Of a DNA stretch of 64,000 bases, positions 9,927 through 18,180 are shown piece by piece. Below the pieces are notes generated by a model. It saw only the letters and a program-made list of their open reading frames with translations. It made no database searches and was not told the DNA's origin. The first letter of the stretch is position 1, and each line of letters begins with the position of its first letter. A program made the translations under genes and the position numbers. Location of the stretch: contig NZ_SCMB01000003.1 in assembly GCF_014323605.1 (NCBI RefSeq), forward strand, positions 186,001 through 250,000, in the 5' to 3' direction. The DNA is from Lactobacillus kimbladii (lineage in GTDB: Bacteria > Bacillota > Bacilli > Lactobacillales > Lactobacillaceae).

Positions 9927-10548
9927 CGTGTATTTTCCTATCCGAGATAAAAGAATCTATGGCTTTCAGGTATGGTAGATTAGGTTGAAAGCCACTCTTA
10001 ATCTCTATTGACCAATCTTCGACTTCTTTTAACGTTAATGAACTTTTATCTTTAGTCCACCAAGCTTTTATTATTGCACTTGCCGGAGTTACAAAATAGC
10101 GGTTTAAGCTTGTAAATCTTATTATTGTAAAGCATATTCCTTTTTGTTTCAAGCATTCTGCCAAGTGAATTATTTGATGCTCATGAAAATTTTTTAAAGG
10201 AAAATTGGTTTTATTTTTGGTCTCTTTTGCTTCAAAGTCCAGGTAATAACCTTTATAAACCCCATTATAATCCGTAGTGGATTCTTGGCGAAAATAGGCC
10301 TCTTTTATTACTGCACGTGACCTTTTAGGGTAGTCTACCTTAACGATTTGAACTGGCGTTGGCTTTTTATGCACCACTGCGATTTCTTTTGTACGATAAT
10401 ATTTATTAGATTCATTAATCATCTGCTCAAGGTTCATCCCCCGGTCAGAAAAATTAATATTTTTGTGTCTTCTTTTTTGGTGCTTGGCTTGAGAAGTATA
10501 ATTTGATTTGCGAAAAGTGGCAGAACTGCCTGTTGGATATTTGACCAT
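9916..10548 (-). CDS. recU: Holliday junction resolvase RecU
   Basis: RecU cleaves Holliday junctions during recombinational repair and chromosome segregation. I place the start at the ATG giving MVKYPTGSS (210 residues), because AGGAGTG precedes it by six bases and RecU proteins usually begin this way; a longer frame to 10623 exists but adds a hydrophobic stretch foreign to the family. Nuclease residues appear in TDYNGVYKGYYLDFEAKET (Asp and Glu-x-Lys of the PD-(D/E)XK type), followed by FPLKNFHEHQ. It overlaps pbp1A by 11 bases and is divergent from ypsA, the usual Firmicute order. Confidence 0.93.
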   Translation of the reverse strand: MVKYPTGSSATFRKSNYTSQAKHQKRRHKNINFSDRGMNLEQMINESNKYYRTKEIAVVHKKPTPVQIVKVDYPKRSRAVIKEAYFRQESTTDYNGVYKGYYLDFEAKETKNKTNFPLKNFHEHQIIHLAECLKQKGICFTIIRFTSLNRYFVTPASAIIKAWWTKDKSSLTLKEVEDWSIEIKSGFQPNLPYLKAIDSFISDRKIHDDK

Positions 10549-10617
10549 AAATATCACTCCTGCTAGCATTATAGCAATAAAGAAAAAGTTTTTGAACAAG
10601 GAGCTATCTGTTTCATT

Positions 10618-11184
10618 ATGCAAAGATTGTGGGTAACTGGATACCGTAATTATGAGCTTAATACATTTGGAGACAAAGACCCCAAGATAAAAATTATTAA
10701 AATGGTTCTAAAAAAACATATGATAAGCCTAATAGAAAATAACCAACTTGACTGGGTAATAACTGGAGCTAATTTGGGTGTAGAGCAGTGGGCAAGTGAG
10801 GTCGCAATCGACTTGCGACAAAAATATTCTTTAAGGGTTTCTATCATTGTTCCTTATGAGGAATTTGCCAGCAGATGGAATGAAAGTAATCAGGAAAAGT
10901 ATCTCTCTTTAAAACAGCAAGTTGATTTTTTTGCTTCCACTTCAAAAGAAACTTACCAAAATCCTGTTCAACTGCGCAATTATCAAAACTTCATGCTTAT
11001 GCATACAGATAGAGCCCTGATGATCTATGACCCAGAAAATCCTGGAAAGCCCAAGTTTGATTATAATTTAATCAAAAAATACCAAGAAACGACAGAATAT
11101 TCATTAGAATTAATTGATTTTTATGATCTGCAGGATGAAGCAGAAGAATTTCAGGAAAATCAAGATGACGAATATCAAGAATAA
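10618..11184 (+). CDS. ypsA: YpsA family SLOG-domain protein
   Basis: Protein of 188 residues of the YpsA (formerly DUF1273) family. It starts MQRLWVTGYRNYEL, and the Rossmann-like SLOG domain continues with VITGANLGVEQWASEVA, the nucleotide-binding glycine region. The C-terminal 20 residues are acidic. In Bacillus and Staphylococcus YpsA influences cell division, and its gene is next to gpsB, as here. The exact ligand is unknown to me. It diverges from recU with about 70 bases between the two starts. Confidence 0.88.
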   Translation: MQRLWVTGYRNYELNTFGDKDPKIKIIKMVLKKHMISLIENNQLDWVITGANLGVEQWASEVAIDLRQKYSLRVSIIVPYEEFASRWNESNQEKYLSLKQQVDFFASTSKETYQNPVQLRNYQNFMLMHTDRALMIYDPENPGKPKFDYNLIKKYQETTEYSLELIDFYDLQDEAEEFQENQDDEYQE

Positions 11185-11234
11185 GATAACTTTGTTTTAA
11201 AATTAACATTTTAGTTTTAAGCCAGTCCAGTTTT

Positions 11235-11243
11235 TGCTAGAAT
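11235..11243 (+). promoter_or_regulatory. Extended -10 promoter for gpsB
   Basis: TGCTAGAAT is an extended -10 element (TG-N-TAGAAT, box at 11238-11243). It lies about 33 bases before the gpsB ATG and is followed by the AAAGGAG ribosome binding site. No good -35 is visible, which an extended -10 can tolerate. Confidence 0.5.
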
Positions 11244-11275
11244 AAAAGTGATATAAAAAGGAGTTGTATATTATC

Positions 11276-11707
11276 ATGGCAGATTTAAATGATATTCAAC
11301 TATCCACTCAGGATATTTTAAAAAAACAATTTAGAACAAAGGTTAAAGGTTTGGATCCACATGAGGTTGATGTTTTTTTAGACAAAGTAATTGCTGATTA
11401 CGATACGTTTGAACAAATTATTGAAGACCTTTATGGTCAAATTGGCAAGCTGCAGGGAGAGTTGATGGACGATCAACATAAAGAAGAATCTATTCAAGCG
11501 CAAAAGACTAAAAGAGTAAGTCCTGTAGCTACACAGGAAACAGTGCGGACATATACACCGACTCAAGAACGTTCTACTCAGAGTTTTAATCCAATAAATG
11601 GGTCAGCTGAAAGCTCAACTAATATGGCTATCATTCAACGCATTTCGACCCTCGAACGCAAGGTATATAATTTGGAGCAACGAGTTTATGGGTTACAAAA
11701 AGAGTAA
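11276..11707 (+). CDS. gpsB: Cell-division protein GpsB
   Basis: DivIVA-like protein of 143 residues that shuttles between septum and side wall and coordinates PBP1 and division. The N-terminal signature is seen as FRTKVKGLDPHEVDVFLDKV, followed by a coiled coil (about 25-75), a Thr/Gln/Ser-rich linker and a C-terminal helix (about 115-143), the standard GpsB plan. I choose the ATG giving MADLNDIQ, with AAGGAG 12 bases upstream; a TTG four codons earlier touches that ribosome binding site and is not usable. Gene order ypsA-gpsB-rnpB is as in Bacillus. Confidence 0.93.
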   Translation: MADLNDIQLSTQDILKKQFRTKVKGLDPHEVDVFLDKVIADYDTFEQIIEDLYGQIGKLQGELMDDQHKEESIQAQKTKRVSPVATQETVRTYTPTQERSTQSFNPINGSAESSTNMAIIQRISTLERKVYNLEQRVYGLQKE

Positions 11708-11720
11708 GCTTTGATATAAT
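11692..11720 (+). promoter_or_regulatory. Promoter of the RNase P RNA gene
   Basis: A perfect TATAAT at 11715-11720 stands 17 bases after GTTACA (11692-11697, four of six bases of TTGACA). The predicted transcription start is about 11727-11731, at the 5' end of the RNase P RNA. The -35 lies inside the last codons of gpsB. Confidence 0.7.
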
Positions 11721-11730
11721 TTTAAATGGT

Positions 11731-12110
11731 GCAAATTTTGAGCAGTCGCGGTTTGACCTGGAAAAAGGTCAGGCTGAGGAAAGTCCACGCACGCACGAGC
11801 TGCGATGCTTGTAGTGTTCGTATTTAGCTCAATAAGCTAAAGGATTTTAAATTACGGCGAAAAAAGTGCTAAATCATTATTATGACATGCATGAATATTC
11901 TGAAAAGTGCCACAGTGACGTAGCAGAGGTGGAAACGCTTCTGGTGGAACGAGGTAAACCCTGCGAGCGTGCAACCCAAACTTGGTGGGGGCGTTTCAAT
12001 CTAAGGAAATGAACTAAAGATTGGATTGCTAATATATAGCAAAGATAGATGGCTGCTGAAGGTATTTATGCCACAAATACCCGAACAGAACGTGGCTTAC
12101 AGAAATTTGC
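11731..12110 (+). ncRNA. rnpB: RNase P RNA, Bacillus (B) type
   Basis: Catalytic RNA of ribonuclease P, which matures tRNA 5' ends. The 5' region carries the conserved CRI core GGTCAGGCTGAGGAAAGTCC, and the 3' region carries the conserved AACAGAACGTGGCTTACAG. The ends are set by the P1 helix: GCAAATTT (11731-11738) pairs with AAATTTGC (12103-12110), giving about 380 nucleotides. Location downstream of gpsB is the conserved Firmicute position. A terminator follows at once. Confidence 0.96.
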
Positions 12111-12116
12111 ATTGGC

Positions 12117-12152
12117 AGCGTTGAGCTTTTCAAAGGGCTCAACGCTTTTTTT
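12117..12152 (+). terminator. Intrinsic terminator of rnpB
   Basis: The stem AGCGTTGAGC (12117-12126) pairs with GCTCAACGCT (12137-12146), with a 10-base loop and then a T run. Confidence 0.9.
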
Positions 12153-12172
12153 AAAGAAAAGAAAGAATTAAG

Positions 12173-13303
12173 ATGGGAAAATATCAACTATATACAACTA
12201 TGGGCGTAGGATTTGAAAGCGTTGTTGCCAAAGAATTGCAGGCAATGGGCTATCAAACACGCACTGAAAACGGCAGAGTTTTTTTTGAAGGCGAGCAAAA
12301 AGATATTGTCAAAACTAATCTGTGGTTAAGAACCGCGGACCGAGTTAAAATTTTACTGAAAGAATTTAAAGCAACAGATTTTGATACTCTTTTTAACCAA
12401 GTGTATGAGATTGACTGGGCAGAGTTACTACCTATTGACGCTAAATTTCCTGTTAAAGGGAGATCAGTCAGGTCTAAATTGCACTCTGAACCGGGCATCC
12501 AATCAATTGTGAAAAAGGCGATTGTAAATAAAATGTCAGACCAATATCATCGTCGTGGCTTTTTGCCAGAGAATGGTAATGAATATCCTCTTGACATTCA
12601 TATCAATAAAGATGTTGCCAGAATTTCATTGGATACTACTGGAGACAGCTTGTTCAAAAGGGGCTACCGTATTGAACACGGTGGGGCGCCATTAAAAGAA
12701 AACTTTGCAGCAGGACTTTTAAAATTAACTCCATATGACGGCACTCATCCTCTTATAGATCCAATGACAGGTTCTGGTACTCTTGCTATTGAAGCTGCAT
12801 TAATAGGTAAAAACATCGCTCCTGGCAGTTGGCGCAAATTTGCTTTTGATGGCTTTGATTGGTTTGACAGTTCTATTCATCAGGAATTGCTCGCAGAAGC
12901 TAAAAGTGAAATCAAACCACTTGAACAACCTATATGGGCAAGTGACATTGATCAGTCTATTCTTGAAATTGCAAAATTAAATGCCAATAATGCTGGTGTA
13001 TTGCAAGATATTTATTTTAAGCAAGTTGCAGTAAAGGATTTTGCTACAGATTTGGAAAATGGAGTCATAATTGCCAACCCACCTTATGGAAAAAGATTAA
13101 AGGACCGCAAATCAGCAGAAGATCTTTATCAACAAATGGGAGAAACGCTTTTAAAATACGATAGTTTCAGTCAATATTATTTAGTTGGAGATCCAAAGTT
13201 TGAAGAATTTTTTGGTAAAAAGGCAACTAAAAAGCGGAAATTGTTCAACGGTAATTTAAGAGTTGACTTTTACCAATACTGGACTAAGAAAAATGATTAC
13301 TGA
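12173..13303 (+). CDS. THUMP-domain 23S rRNA guanine-N2 methyltransferase (RlmL/YpsC family)
   Basis: SAM-dependent RNA methyltransferase of 376 residues. An N-terminal ferredoxin-like/THUMP part (about 1-160) presents the RNA. The Rossmann methyltransferase domain has the SAM loop DPMTGSGTLAIEAA (about 199-212) and the base-flipping motif NPPYGKRL (about 302-309). It corresponds to YpsC of Bacillus and the N-terminal half of E. coli RlmL, which makes m2G in 23S rRNA. The following phosphoesterase gene overlaps its end by 11 bases. The precise target base is inferred from the family. Confidence 0.9.
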   Translation: MGKYQLYTTMGVGFESVVAKELQAMGYQTRTENGRVFFEGEQKDIVKTNLWLRTADRVKILLKEFKATDFDTLFNQVYEIDWAELLPIDAKFPVKGRSVRSKLHSEPGIQSIVKKAIVNKMSDQYHRRGFLPENGNEYPLDIHINKDVARISLDTTGDSLFKRGYRIEHGGAPLKENFAAGLLKLTPYDGTHPLIDPMTGSGTLAIEAALIGKNIAPGSWRKFAFDGFDWFDSSIHQELLAEAKSEIKPLEQPIWASDIDQSILEIAKLNANNAGVLQDIYFKQVAVKDFATDLENGVIIANPPYGKRLKDRKSAEDLYQQMGETLLKYDSFSQYYLVGDPKFEEFFGKKATKKRKLFNGNLRVDFYQYWTKKNDY

Positions 13304-14522
13304 GAAATCAAATACAGAATTTTGGGTTATTACGGACACACACTTAATTGCTGATAGCTTGCATGATGATGGTCAGGCATTTCGGCATATTCAGAATACT
13401 AGTCAGGGTAAAGATTTGGCTTATCAAGAAACAGCCTTACGTGCGTTTGTTGACTTTGCCAATAAAAAGAAACCCGCCGCAATAATTGTCACTGGAGATG
13501 TAACTTTTAACGGGGAGTTAGTTTCAGCACAAAAATTTGCTGCAATATTTTCTCGTTTAAAAGCAACAAAATTACTGGTCATACCTGGTAATCATGATAT
13601 TTATGATGGATGGGCCCGGGCTTTTAAAGGTCCAAATCAACTATATGCTCAACAAATAAGTCCAAAAAGTTGGCAGGAAATATTTAAAAATTCATATGAC
13701 TGCGCACTGAGCATTGATCCTGATTCATTAGCATACAGCGTTCAACTAAATCAACATTATCTTTTAATACTGCTAGATTCTAATATTTACGGTAAGCAGG
13801 AGTCTAATGGTGCACCGACGACCGAAGGACAAATAAATGAAGAAGAAATCATCTGGTTAAAAAAGCAGTTGGAAAATGCCAAAAGAAACCATCTAAGGCC
13901 CCTTTTATTTATGCATCATAATCTATATATTCATAATCAGGCCGTAAATCGTGGCTTTGTCCTGAATAATGCTCAACTCTTATGCCGCTTATGTCAGGAC
14001 TTCAATATTAAACTTGCTTTTTCCGGTCATATACACGCTCAAAACATAGTTGGACCAATAGGAAAAACACCTGCAATAGAAATAGTAACCTCTAGTTTTT
14101 GCTCATATGACCAGGGATACGGTGTAATCAAGGTAAGTCCAGACCATATTAAATATCAGCGTCATACATTTAATATGAAACCATTTTTGACTAAAAGAGA
14201 GCTAAAAGATCAAAATTTATGCCATTTTCACCATTATTTGAAGGAAATTCAGATTAAAAATTTAAAGGTGAATTCCAACAAGAAAGATCATTTGCAGAGC
14301 AAACAATCTGAGTTCTTGCAAAAGGTAAATCATTTGTTTATAGAAATGAATTATCAATATTTTACTGGACATAATCATATCGAAAAAGAGCAATTGAAAA
14401 AGTTATATTCTTCTCCTGAATTTAAAATTTTGCTCAAACAAAGACCGCGTTTTAGCAATTATATGAAAACTTTATTCGATACGACTGGTCACAGCAACCT
14501 TGAAGCAGAAATTTGGTATTGA
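13293..14522 (+). CDS. Calcineurin-like metallophosphoesterase
   Basis: Protein of 409 residues with the full metallophosphoesterase signature: DTHLIAD, GDVTFNG, PGNHDIYD, MHHNLY and SGHIHAQN, which hold the two metal-binding Asp/His/Asn sets. A C-terminal region of about 140 residues beyond the catalytic domain is basic and helical with no motif I know. I use the ATG giving MITEKS, which overlaps the preceding stop by 11 bases, rather than a TTG ten codons earlier that lies deep in the upstream gene. No signal peptide is seen, so it is probably cytoplasmic. Substrate is not deducible. Confidence 0.85.
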   Translation: MITEKSNTEFWVITDTHLIADSLHDDGQAFRHIQNTSQGKDLAYQETALRAFVDFANKKKPAAIIVTGDVTFNGELVSAQKFAAIFSRLKATKLLVIPGNHDIYDGWARAFKGPNQLYAQQISPKSWQEIFKNSYDCALSIDPDSLAYSVQLNQHYLLILLDSNIYGKQESNGAPTTEGQINEEEIIWLKKQLENAKRNHLRPLLFMHHNLYIHNQAVNRGFVLNNAQLLCRLCQDFNIKLAFSGHIHAQNIVGPIGKTPAIEIVTSSFCSYDQGYGVIKVSPDHIKYQRHTFNMKPFLTKRELKDQNLCHFHHYLKEIQIKNLKVNSNKKDHLQSKQSEFLQKVNHLFIEMNYQYFTGHNHIEKEQLKKLYSSPEFKILLKQRPRFSNYMKTLFDTTGHSNLEAEIWY

Positions 14523-14534
14523 AAAGGAGCATTT

Positions 14535-14867
14535 ATGAGAAAGAAGCATTTCATTATTCTAGGTCGCAGTGGATTAATTTATTTTAGCTGGGTATTAATT
14601 GTGCTCTTCTTATGTCTTATTTTCTTATATGAGAGTACAAAAGTTTTCAATTGGCCGGCTTTAATTTTCGCCTTACTTTTTTTGATACTGTTAGTTCATA
14701 CTTACTTTAATTCATATTGGACCAATCAACTATTTAAGTTACCATTTCGTGCTAAAGCAAAATTGACTTCTGAACCAGCAATTATTATAGACTGGCATTT
14801 TTTTAAAATTTACAAAATCAAAATTGCAGAATTTGGTCAGTATTACTTATTAAGATTTGAAAAATAA
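14535..14867 (+). CDS. EbsA-like small membrane protein
   Basis: Protein of 110 residues with two membrane helices (about 12-32 and 40-60) followed by a 50-residue basic, partly beta cytoplasmic tail. Size and layout resemble the EbsA family of lactic acid bacteria, named for a gene linked to aggregation-substance receptor expression in Enterococcus; the assignment is moderate. AAAAGGAG precedes the ATG by seven bases. It lies 12 bases after the phosphoesterase gene and is likely in the same transcript, which ends in the large hairpin just downstream. Confidence 0.6.
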   Translation: MRKKHFIILGRSGLIYFSWVLIVLFLCLIFLYESTKVFNWPALIFALLFLILLVHTYFNSYWTNQLFKLPFRAKAKLTSEPAIIIDWHFFKIYKIKIAEFGQYYLLRFEK

Positions 14868-14935
14868 AAAAGGCCAATACCTGAAAATGATATGACCCAA
14901 AAAACCTGGCAGTCATACCTAGAGGTGGCCTTTTT
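14868..14935 (+). terminator. Large two-tier hairpin, probable terminator
   Basis: The outer stem AAAAAGGCCA pairs with TGGCCTTTTTT across about 45 bases. Inside it, TATGAC pairs with GTCATA around an A-rich loop. The outer 3' arm ends in a T run, so it should terminate transcription from the ebsA-like gene. The internal structure is larger than needed for a terminator and may be a small RNA or regulatory element. Confidence 0.6.
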
Positions 14936-15008
14936 TGATGTTCCTGAAGAATAAATTTAACATAATTCTTAATTTATGGCTGACAATGCATAAAAATCGA
15001 TCAATGTT

Positions 15009-15017
15009 TGTTATAAT
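15009..15017 (+). promoter_or_regulatory. Extended -10 promoter for the fhs-lspA-rluD-carAB transcript
   Basis: TGTTATAAT is an extended -10 element (TATAAT at 15012-15017). It would give a leader of roughly 100 bases before fhs. The leader contains AAAGGTGGG and a ten-codon frame (15057-15089) whose spacing to that site is too long to be convincing. I see no riboswitch that I recognise. Confidence 0.55.
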
Positions 15018-15126
15018 GACAATTGATTAACTAAAAGGTGGGACCTAAATTCTAATATGAAAAGGATATTATTTAAAATGAAAAGTTAGACTTTAAAATT
15101 TAAGAATATAGAAAGAGGCATGCGCA

Positions 15127-16803
15127 ATGAAATCAGATATTCAAATCGCACAAGAAGCTCACGCATTACCCATTAAAGAAATAGCCGCTAAGGTAGGCTT
15201 AAGTGAAACCGACATTGAACCATACGGCAATGACAAGGCTAAAATTAACTGGCAGGCAATAAAGCGTATAATGGCTAAGAAGCACCTTGGTAAACTTATA
15301 TTGGTTACTTCTATTTCACCTACTCCAGCTGGAGAGGGTAAGTCAACTATGACAATAGGTTTAGGTGATGCCATAAACAATCAATTACATCAGAAAACCA
15401 TGATTGCTTTGAGAGAACCGTCAATGGGGCCAGTTTTTGGCTTAAAGGGCGGAGCAACTGGAGGAGGTCAGGCACAGGTAATTCCGATGGAGGACATTAA
15501 TCTCCATTTTACTGGAGATATGCATGCTTTAACCGCCGCAATTGATACTTTAGCAGCATTAGTAGACAATTATATCTATCAGGGAAATGAACTTAAATTA
15601 GATCCGGATAGAATCCTTTTAAAGCGCGGAATTGATGTAAACGATCGCAGTTTAAGAAATATTACCGTTGGTCAAGGCTCAAAGTTTAATGGTGTTGAAC
15701 ATAAGTCTAGTTTCGCCATTACTGTTGCCAACGAATTAATGGCAATCCTCTGCTTGTCGACTGATATCGATGACTTGAAAAAGAGAATTGGATTAATGCT
15801 CGTTGGCTATACTATTGATGACCAGCCTGTTTTCGTTGAGGATCTTGGGTTTGAAGGTGCAATTGCGGCTCTTCTTTCCAATGCCTTAAAACCTAACCTT
15901 GTTCAAACAATCGAACATACGCCAGCTTTGGTTCATGGTGGACCATTTGCCAATATTGCTCACGGAGCCAATACAGTAATGGCAACAAATTTGGCCTTAC
16001 ACCTAAGTGATTATGTATTGACTGAAGCCGGATTTGGTAGTGACCTTGGTGGTCAAAAATTCATGGACTTTGTTTCTGAACATCTTGATAAAAAGCCAGA
16101 TGCCAGTGTTGTTGTTGCTACAGTGAGAGCCTTGAAATATCAGGCAGAAGGGACTACTGATAACTTAAGTAAAGAAAATCTGTCTGCTTTACGCGACGGT
16201 TTTGGCAATCTTAAGAGACATATGAATAATATGCGCAATTATGGTATTCCTGTTATTGTTTTGATTAATCATTTTGCAACAGACACTGAAAATGAACTTA
16301 ATCTTTTACAAAAGCTGATCAAAGAACAAGGAATTGACTCTGTTGTGGTAGATTATCATGAACAGGGATCAAAAGGTGGGGTAGAAGCAGCTAAAGCAGT
16401 TCTTGACTTAGCAAATTCTCAAAGTGGTCACCTTATTCCTACTTACAAAAAAGATGATGACGTTAAAACTAAAATTGCTAAAGTTGCACAAAAAATATAT
16501 CATGCCGCTCAAGTAGAATACAGTGAAAAAGCGGAAAAAGATATTCGTGAACTGGAAAAAATGGGCAAGGATAAGTTGCCGGTAATTATCGCCAAGACAC
16601 AATATTCATTCACTGATAATCAAAAATTATTAGGTGCTCCAACTGATTTTACTTTACACGTTAAAGGCGCTAGTTTGAAAAATGGGGCTGGCTTCATTGT
16701 CATAACTACCGGACATGTTTTAGACATGCCTGGGTTACCTAAGCATCCCGCTGCATTAGATATTGATGTTGACAACAACGGCAAAATAAGTGGTCTTTTT
16801 TAA
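15127..16803 (+). CDS. fhs: Formate-tetrahydrofolate ligase
   Basis: Enzyme of 558 residues that makes 10-formyl-tetrahydrofolate from formate, tetrahydrofolate and ATP, feeding purine and fMet synthesis. The ATP-binding loop [10 protein letters not shown] is at 65-74, followed by [16 protein letters not shown] (substrate loop), [12 protein letters not shown] and [13 protein letters not shown], all family signatures. Length matches bacterial Fhs. The ATG follows a GAAAGAGG site. lspA starts nine bases after the stop, so fhs probably leads a transcript running through carB. Confidence 0.97.
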   Translation: MKSDIQIAQEAHALPIKEIAAKVGLSETDIEPYGNDKAKINWQAIKRIMAKKHLGKLILVTSISPTPAGEGKSTMTIGLGDAINNQLHQKTMIALREPSMGPVFGLKGGATGGGQAQVIPMEDINLHFTGDMHALTAAIDTLAALVDNYIYQGNELKLDPDRILLKRGIDVNDRSLRNITVGQGSKFNGVEHKSSFAITVANELMAILCLSTDIDDLKKRIGLMLVGYTIDDQPVFVEDLGFEGAIAALLSNALKPNLVQTIEHTPALVHGGPFANIAHGANTVMATNLALHLSDYVLTEAGFGSDLGGQKFMDFVSEHLDKKPDASVVVATVRALKYQAEGTTDNLSKENLSALRDGFGNLKRHMNNMRNYGIPVIVLINHFATDTENELNLLQKLIKEQGIDSVVVDYHEQGSKGGVEAAKAVLDLANSQSGHLIPTYKKDDDVKTKIAKVAQKIYHAAQVEYSEKAEKDIRELEKMGKDKLPVIIAKTQYSFTDNQKLLGAPTDFTLHVKGASLKNGAGFIVITTGHVLDMPGLPKHPAALDIDVDNNGKISGLF

Positions 16804-16811
16804 GAATAACA

Positions 16812-17276
16812 ATGCAATTTTTATATTTACTTATTTCATTATTAGTAGTGATCTCCGATCAATCTTTAAAATCTTTTATTGCCGGTAATTATAGGCTGGG
16901 TGAATCACACCAAGTTCTTTCCCATATTTTTTCGTTTACCTACGTGCAAAATGAAGGTGCAGCTTGGAATATTCTTCCTGGTCAGATGGGACTTTTCTAT
17001 CTAATAAGCATTATTGCTATCATAGTCTGTTTATATTATCTGTTTATTAAAAAATTCCATAGCAAGCTTTTCAGTACAGGAGTCTCATTAGTTCTTGGGG
17101 GAATAATAGGTAATTTAATTGACAGGATTCATCTAAAGTACGTCATTGATATGATCCAAGTCGATTTTATTCAGTTCAATATTTTTAACATTGCCGATTC
17201 TGCAATAACAGTAGGGATAATATTAGTTTTTATTTATCTTCTGTTTTTTGATGAAAGCGAAAAAAATAATGCCTGA
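16812..17276 (+). CDS. lspA: Lipoprotein signal peptidase (SPase II)
   Basis: Integral membrane aspartic protease of 154 residues that cleaves the signal peptide of prolipoproteins. Four hydrophobic helices are visible. The two catalytic Asp lie in GGIIGNLIDR and FNIADSAIT, and the QNEGAAWN stretch corresponds to the conserved N-x-G-x-A/V box. The next gene, rluD, overlaps the stop, the lspA-rluD pairing common in Firmicutes. Confidence 0.95.
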   Translation: MQFLYLLISLLVVISDQSLKSFIAGNYRLGESHQVLSHIFSFTYVQNEGAAWNILPGQMGLFYLISIIAIIVCLYYLFIKKFHSKLFSTGVSLVLGGIIGNLIDRIHLKYVIDMIQVDFIQFNIFNIADSAITVGIILVFIYLLFFDESEKNNA

Positions 17277-18180
17277 TAAATACCAATTCGTAATTCAGGA
17301 GGAAAAAGGTAGAATCGATAAAGTGCTTGCAACTAAAATTCCATCCTTATCGCGCTCAAGGATCCAAGAATTAGTGCAAGATAAAAATATTTTAGTCAAT
17401 AGCAGAGCAGTTAAAACTTCTTATAAGGTACAAAAAAATGATTTAATTTCAGTTAATGTACCGAAATTAAAACCTTTGGCAGTAATTCCAGAAGATATAC
17501 CGCTTGATATTATTTATGAAGATCAAGATGTAATAGTTGTTAACAAACCTCAAGGTATGGTAGTTCATCCGGCTGCTGGACATCCAGATCACACTCTTGT
17601 CAATGCTTTGCTGTTTCATACAAAAAATTTAGCCGAAAGTCCTGAAGGCTTTCGGCCGGGAATTGTGCATCGAATTGATAAAGACACATCTGGTTTATTG
17701 ATGGTGGCCAAAAACGCTTTTGCGCGTGAAAGCTTAGAGACACAATTAGCACAAAAAACAAATAAAAGACTTTATTTAGCAATAGTCCACGGGAATTTTT
17801 CTGAAAAATCTGGAACAATAGAAGCTCCGATTGGTCGAGATCATTATAATCGTAAAAAAATGGCTGTAGTCGAAAACGGTAAAGATGCAGTCACTCATTT
17901 TACTGTTCTAGAACAGTTTCCAAAATATAGTTTAATAAAATGTCAGCTTGAAACAGGGCGTACACATCAAATTAGGGTGCACCTTGCGTATATTGGACAT
18001 CCGGTTGCAGGGGATCCATTGTACGGGCCACATCATACCTTAAATGGTAATGGTCAGTTTTTGCATGCTCAGGTTTTGGGATTTGAACAACCACATTCAG
18101 GCAAATGGCTGGAATTTGAAGTGCAACCTCCACAAATTTTCCTGCAACAATTGGCTGACTTAAGAGAAAAAAGTGATTAA
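17269..18180 (+). CDS. rluD: RluA-family pseudouridine synthase
   Basis: Pseudouridine synthase of the RluA/RluD family, 303 residues from the chosen ATG. An N-terminal S4 RNA-binding domain (about 12-70) is followed by the catalytic domain with HRIDKDTSGLLM, where Asp137 is the nucleophile, and the TGRTHQIRVHL motif. The chosen ATG overlaps the lspA stop by eight bases; an ATG seven codons earlier, also inside lspA, is possible. Likely target is 23S rRNA by analogy with RluD, but family members are hard to separate by sequence. carA starts at the base after its stop. Confidence 0.9.
   Translation: MPDKYQFVIQEEKGRIDKVLATKIPSLSRSRIQELVQDKNILVNSRAVKTSYKVQKNDLISVNVPKLKPLAVIPEDIPLDIIYEDQDVIVVNKPQGMVVHPAAGHPDHTLVNALLFHTKNLAESPEGFRPGIVHRIDKDTSGLLMVAKNAFARESLETQLAQKTNKRLYLAIVHGNFSEKSGTIEAPIGRDHYNRKKMAVVENGKDAVTHFTVLEQFPKYSLIKCQLETGRTHQIRVHLAYIGHPVAGDPLYGPHHTLNGNGQFLHAQVLGFEQPHSGKWLEFEVQPPQIFLQQLADLREKSD

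Noticed and set aside
10549-10623. Longer recU start with a hydrophobic N-terminus
   Set aside because: The extension is foreign to RecU, while the internal ATG has AGGAGTG at the right distance.
15057-15089. Ten-codon frame in the fhs leader as a leader peptide
   Set aside because: The only ribosome binding site candidate is about 15 bases from the ATG and the peptide has no run of diagnostic codons.
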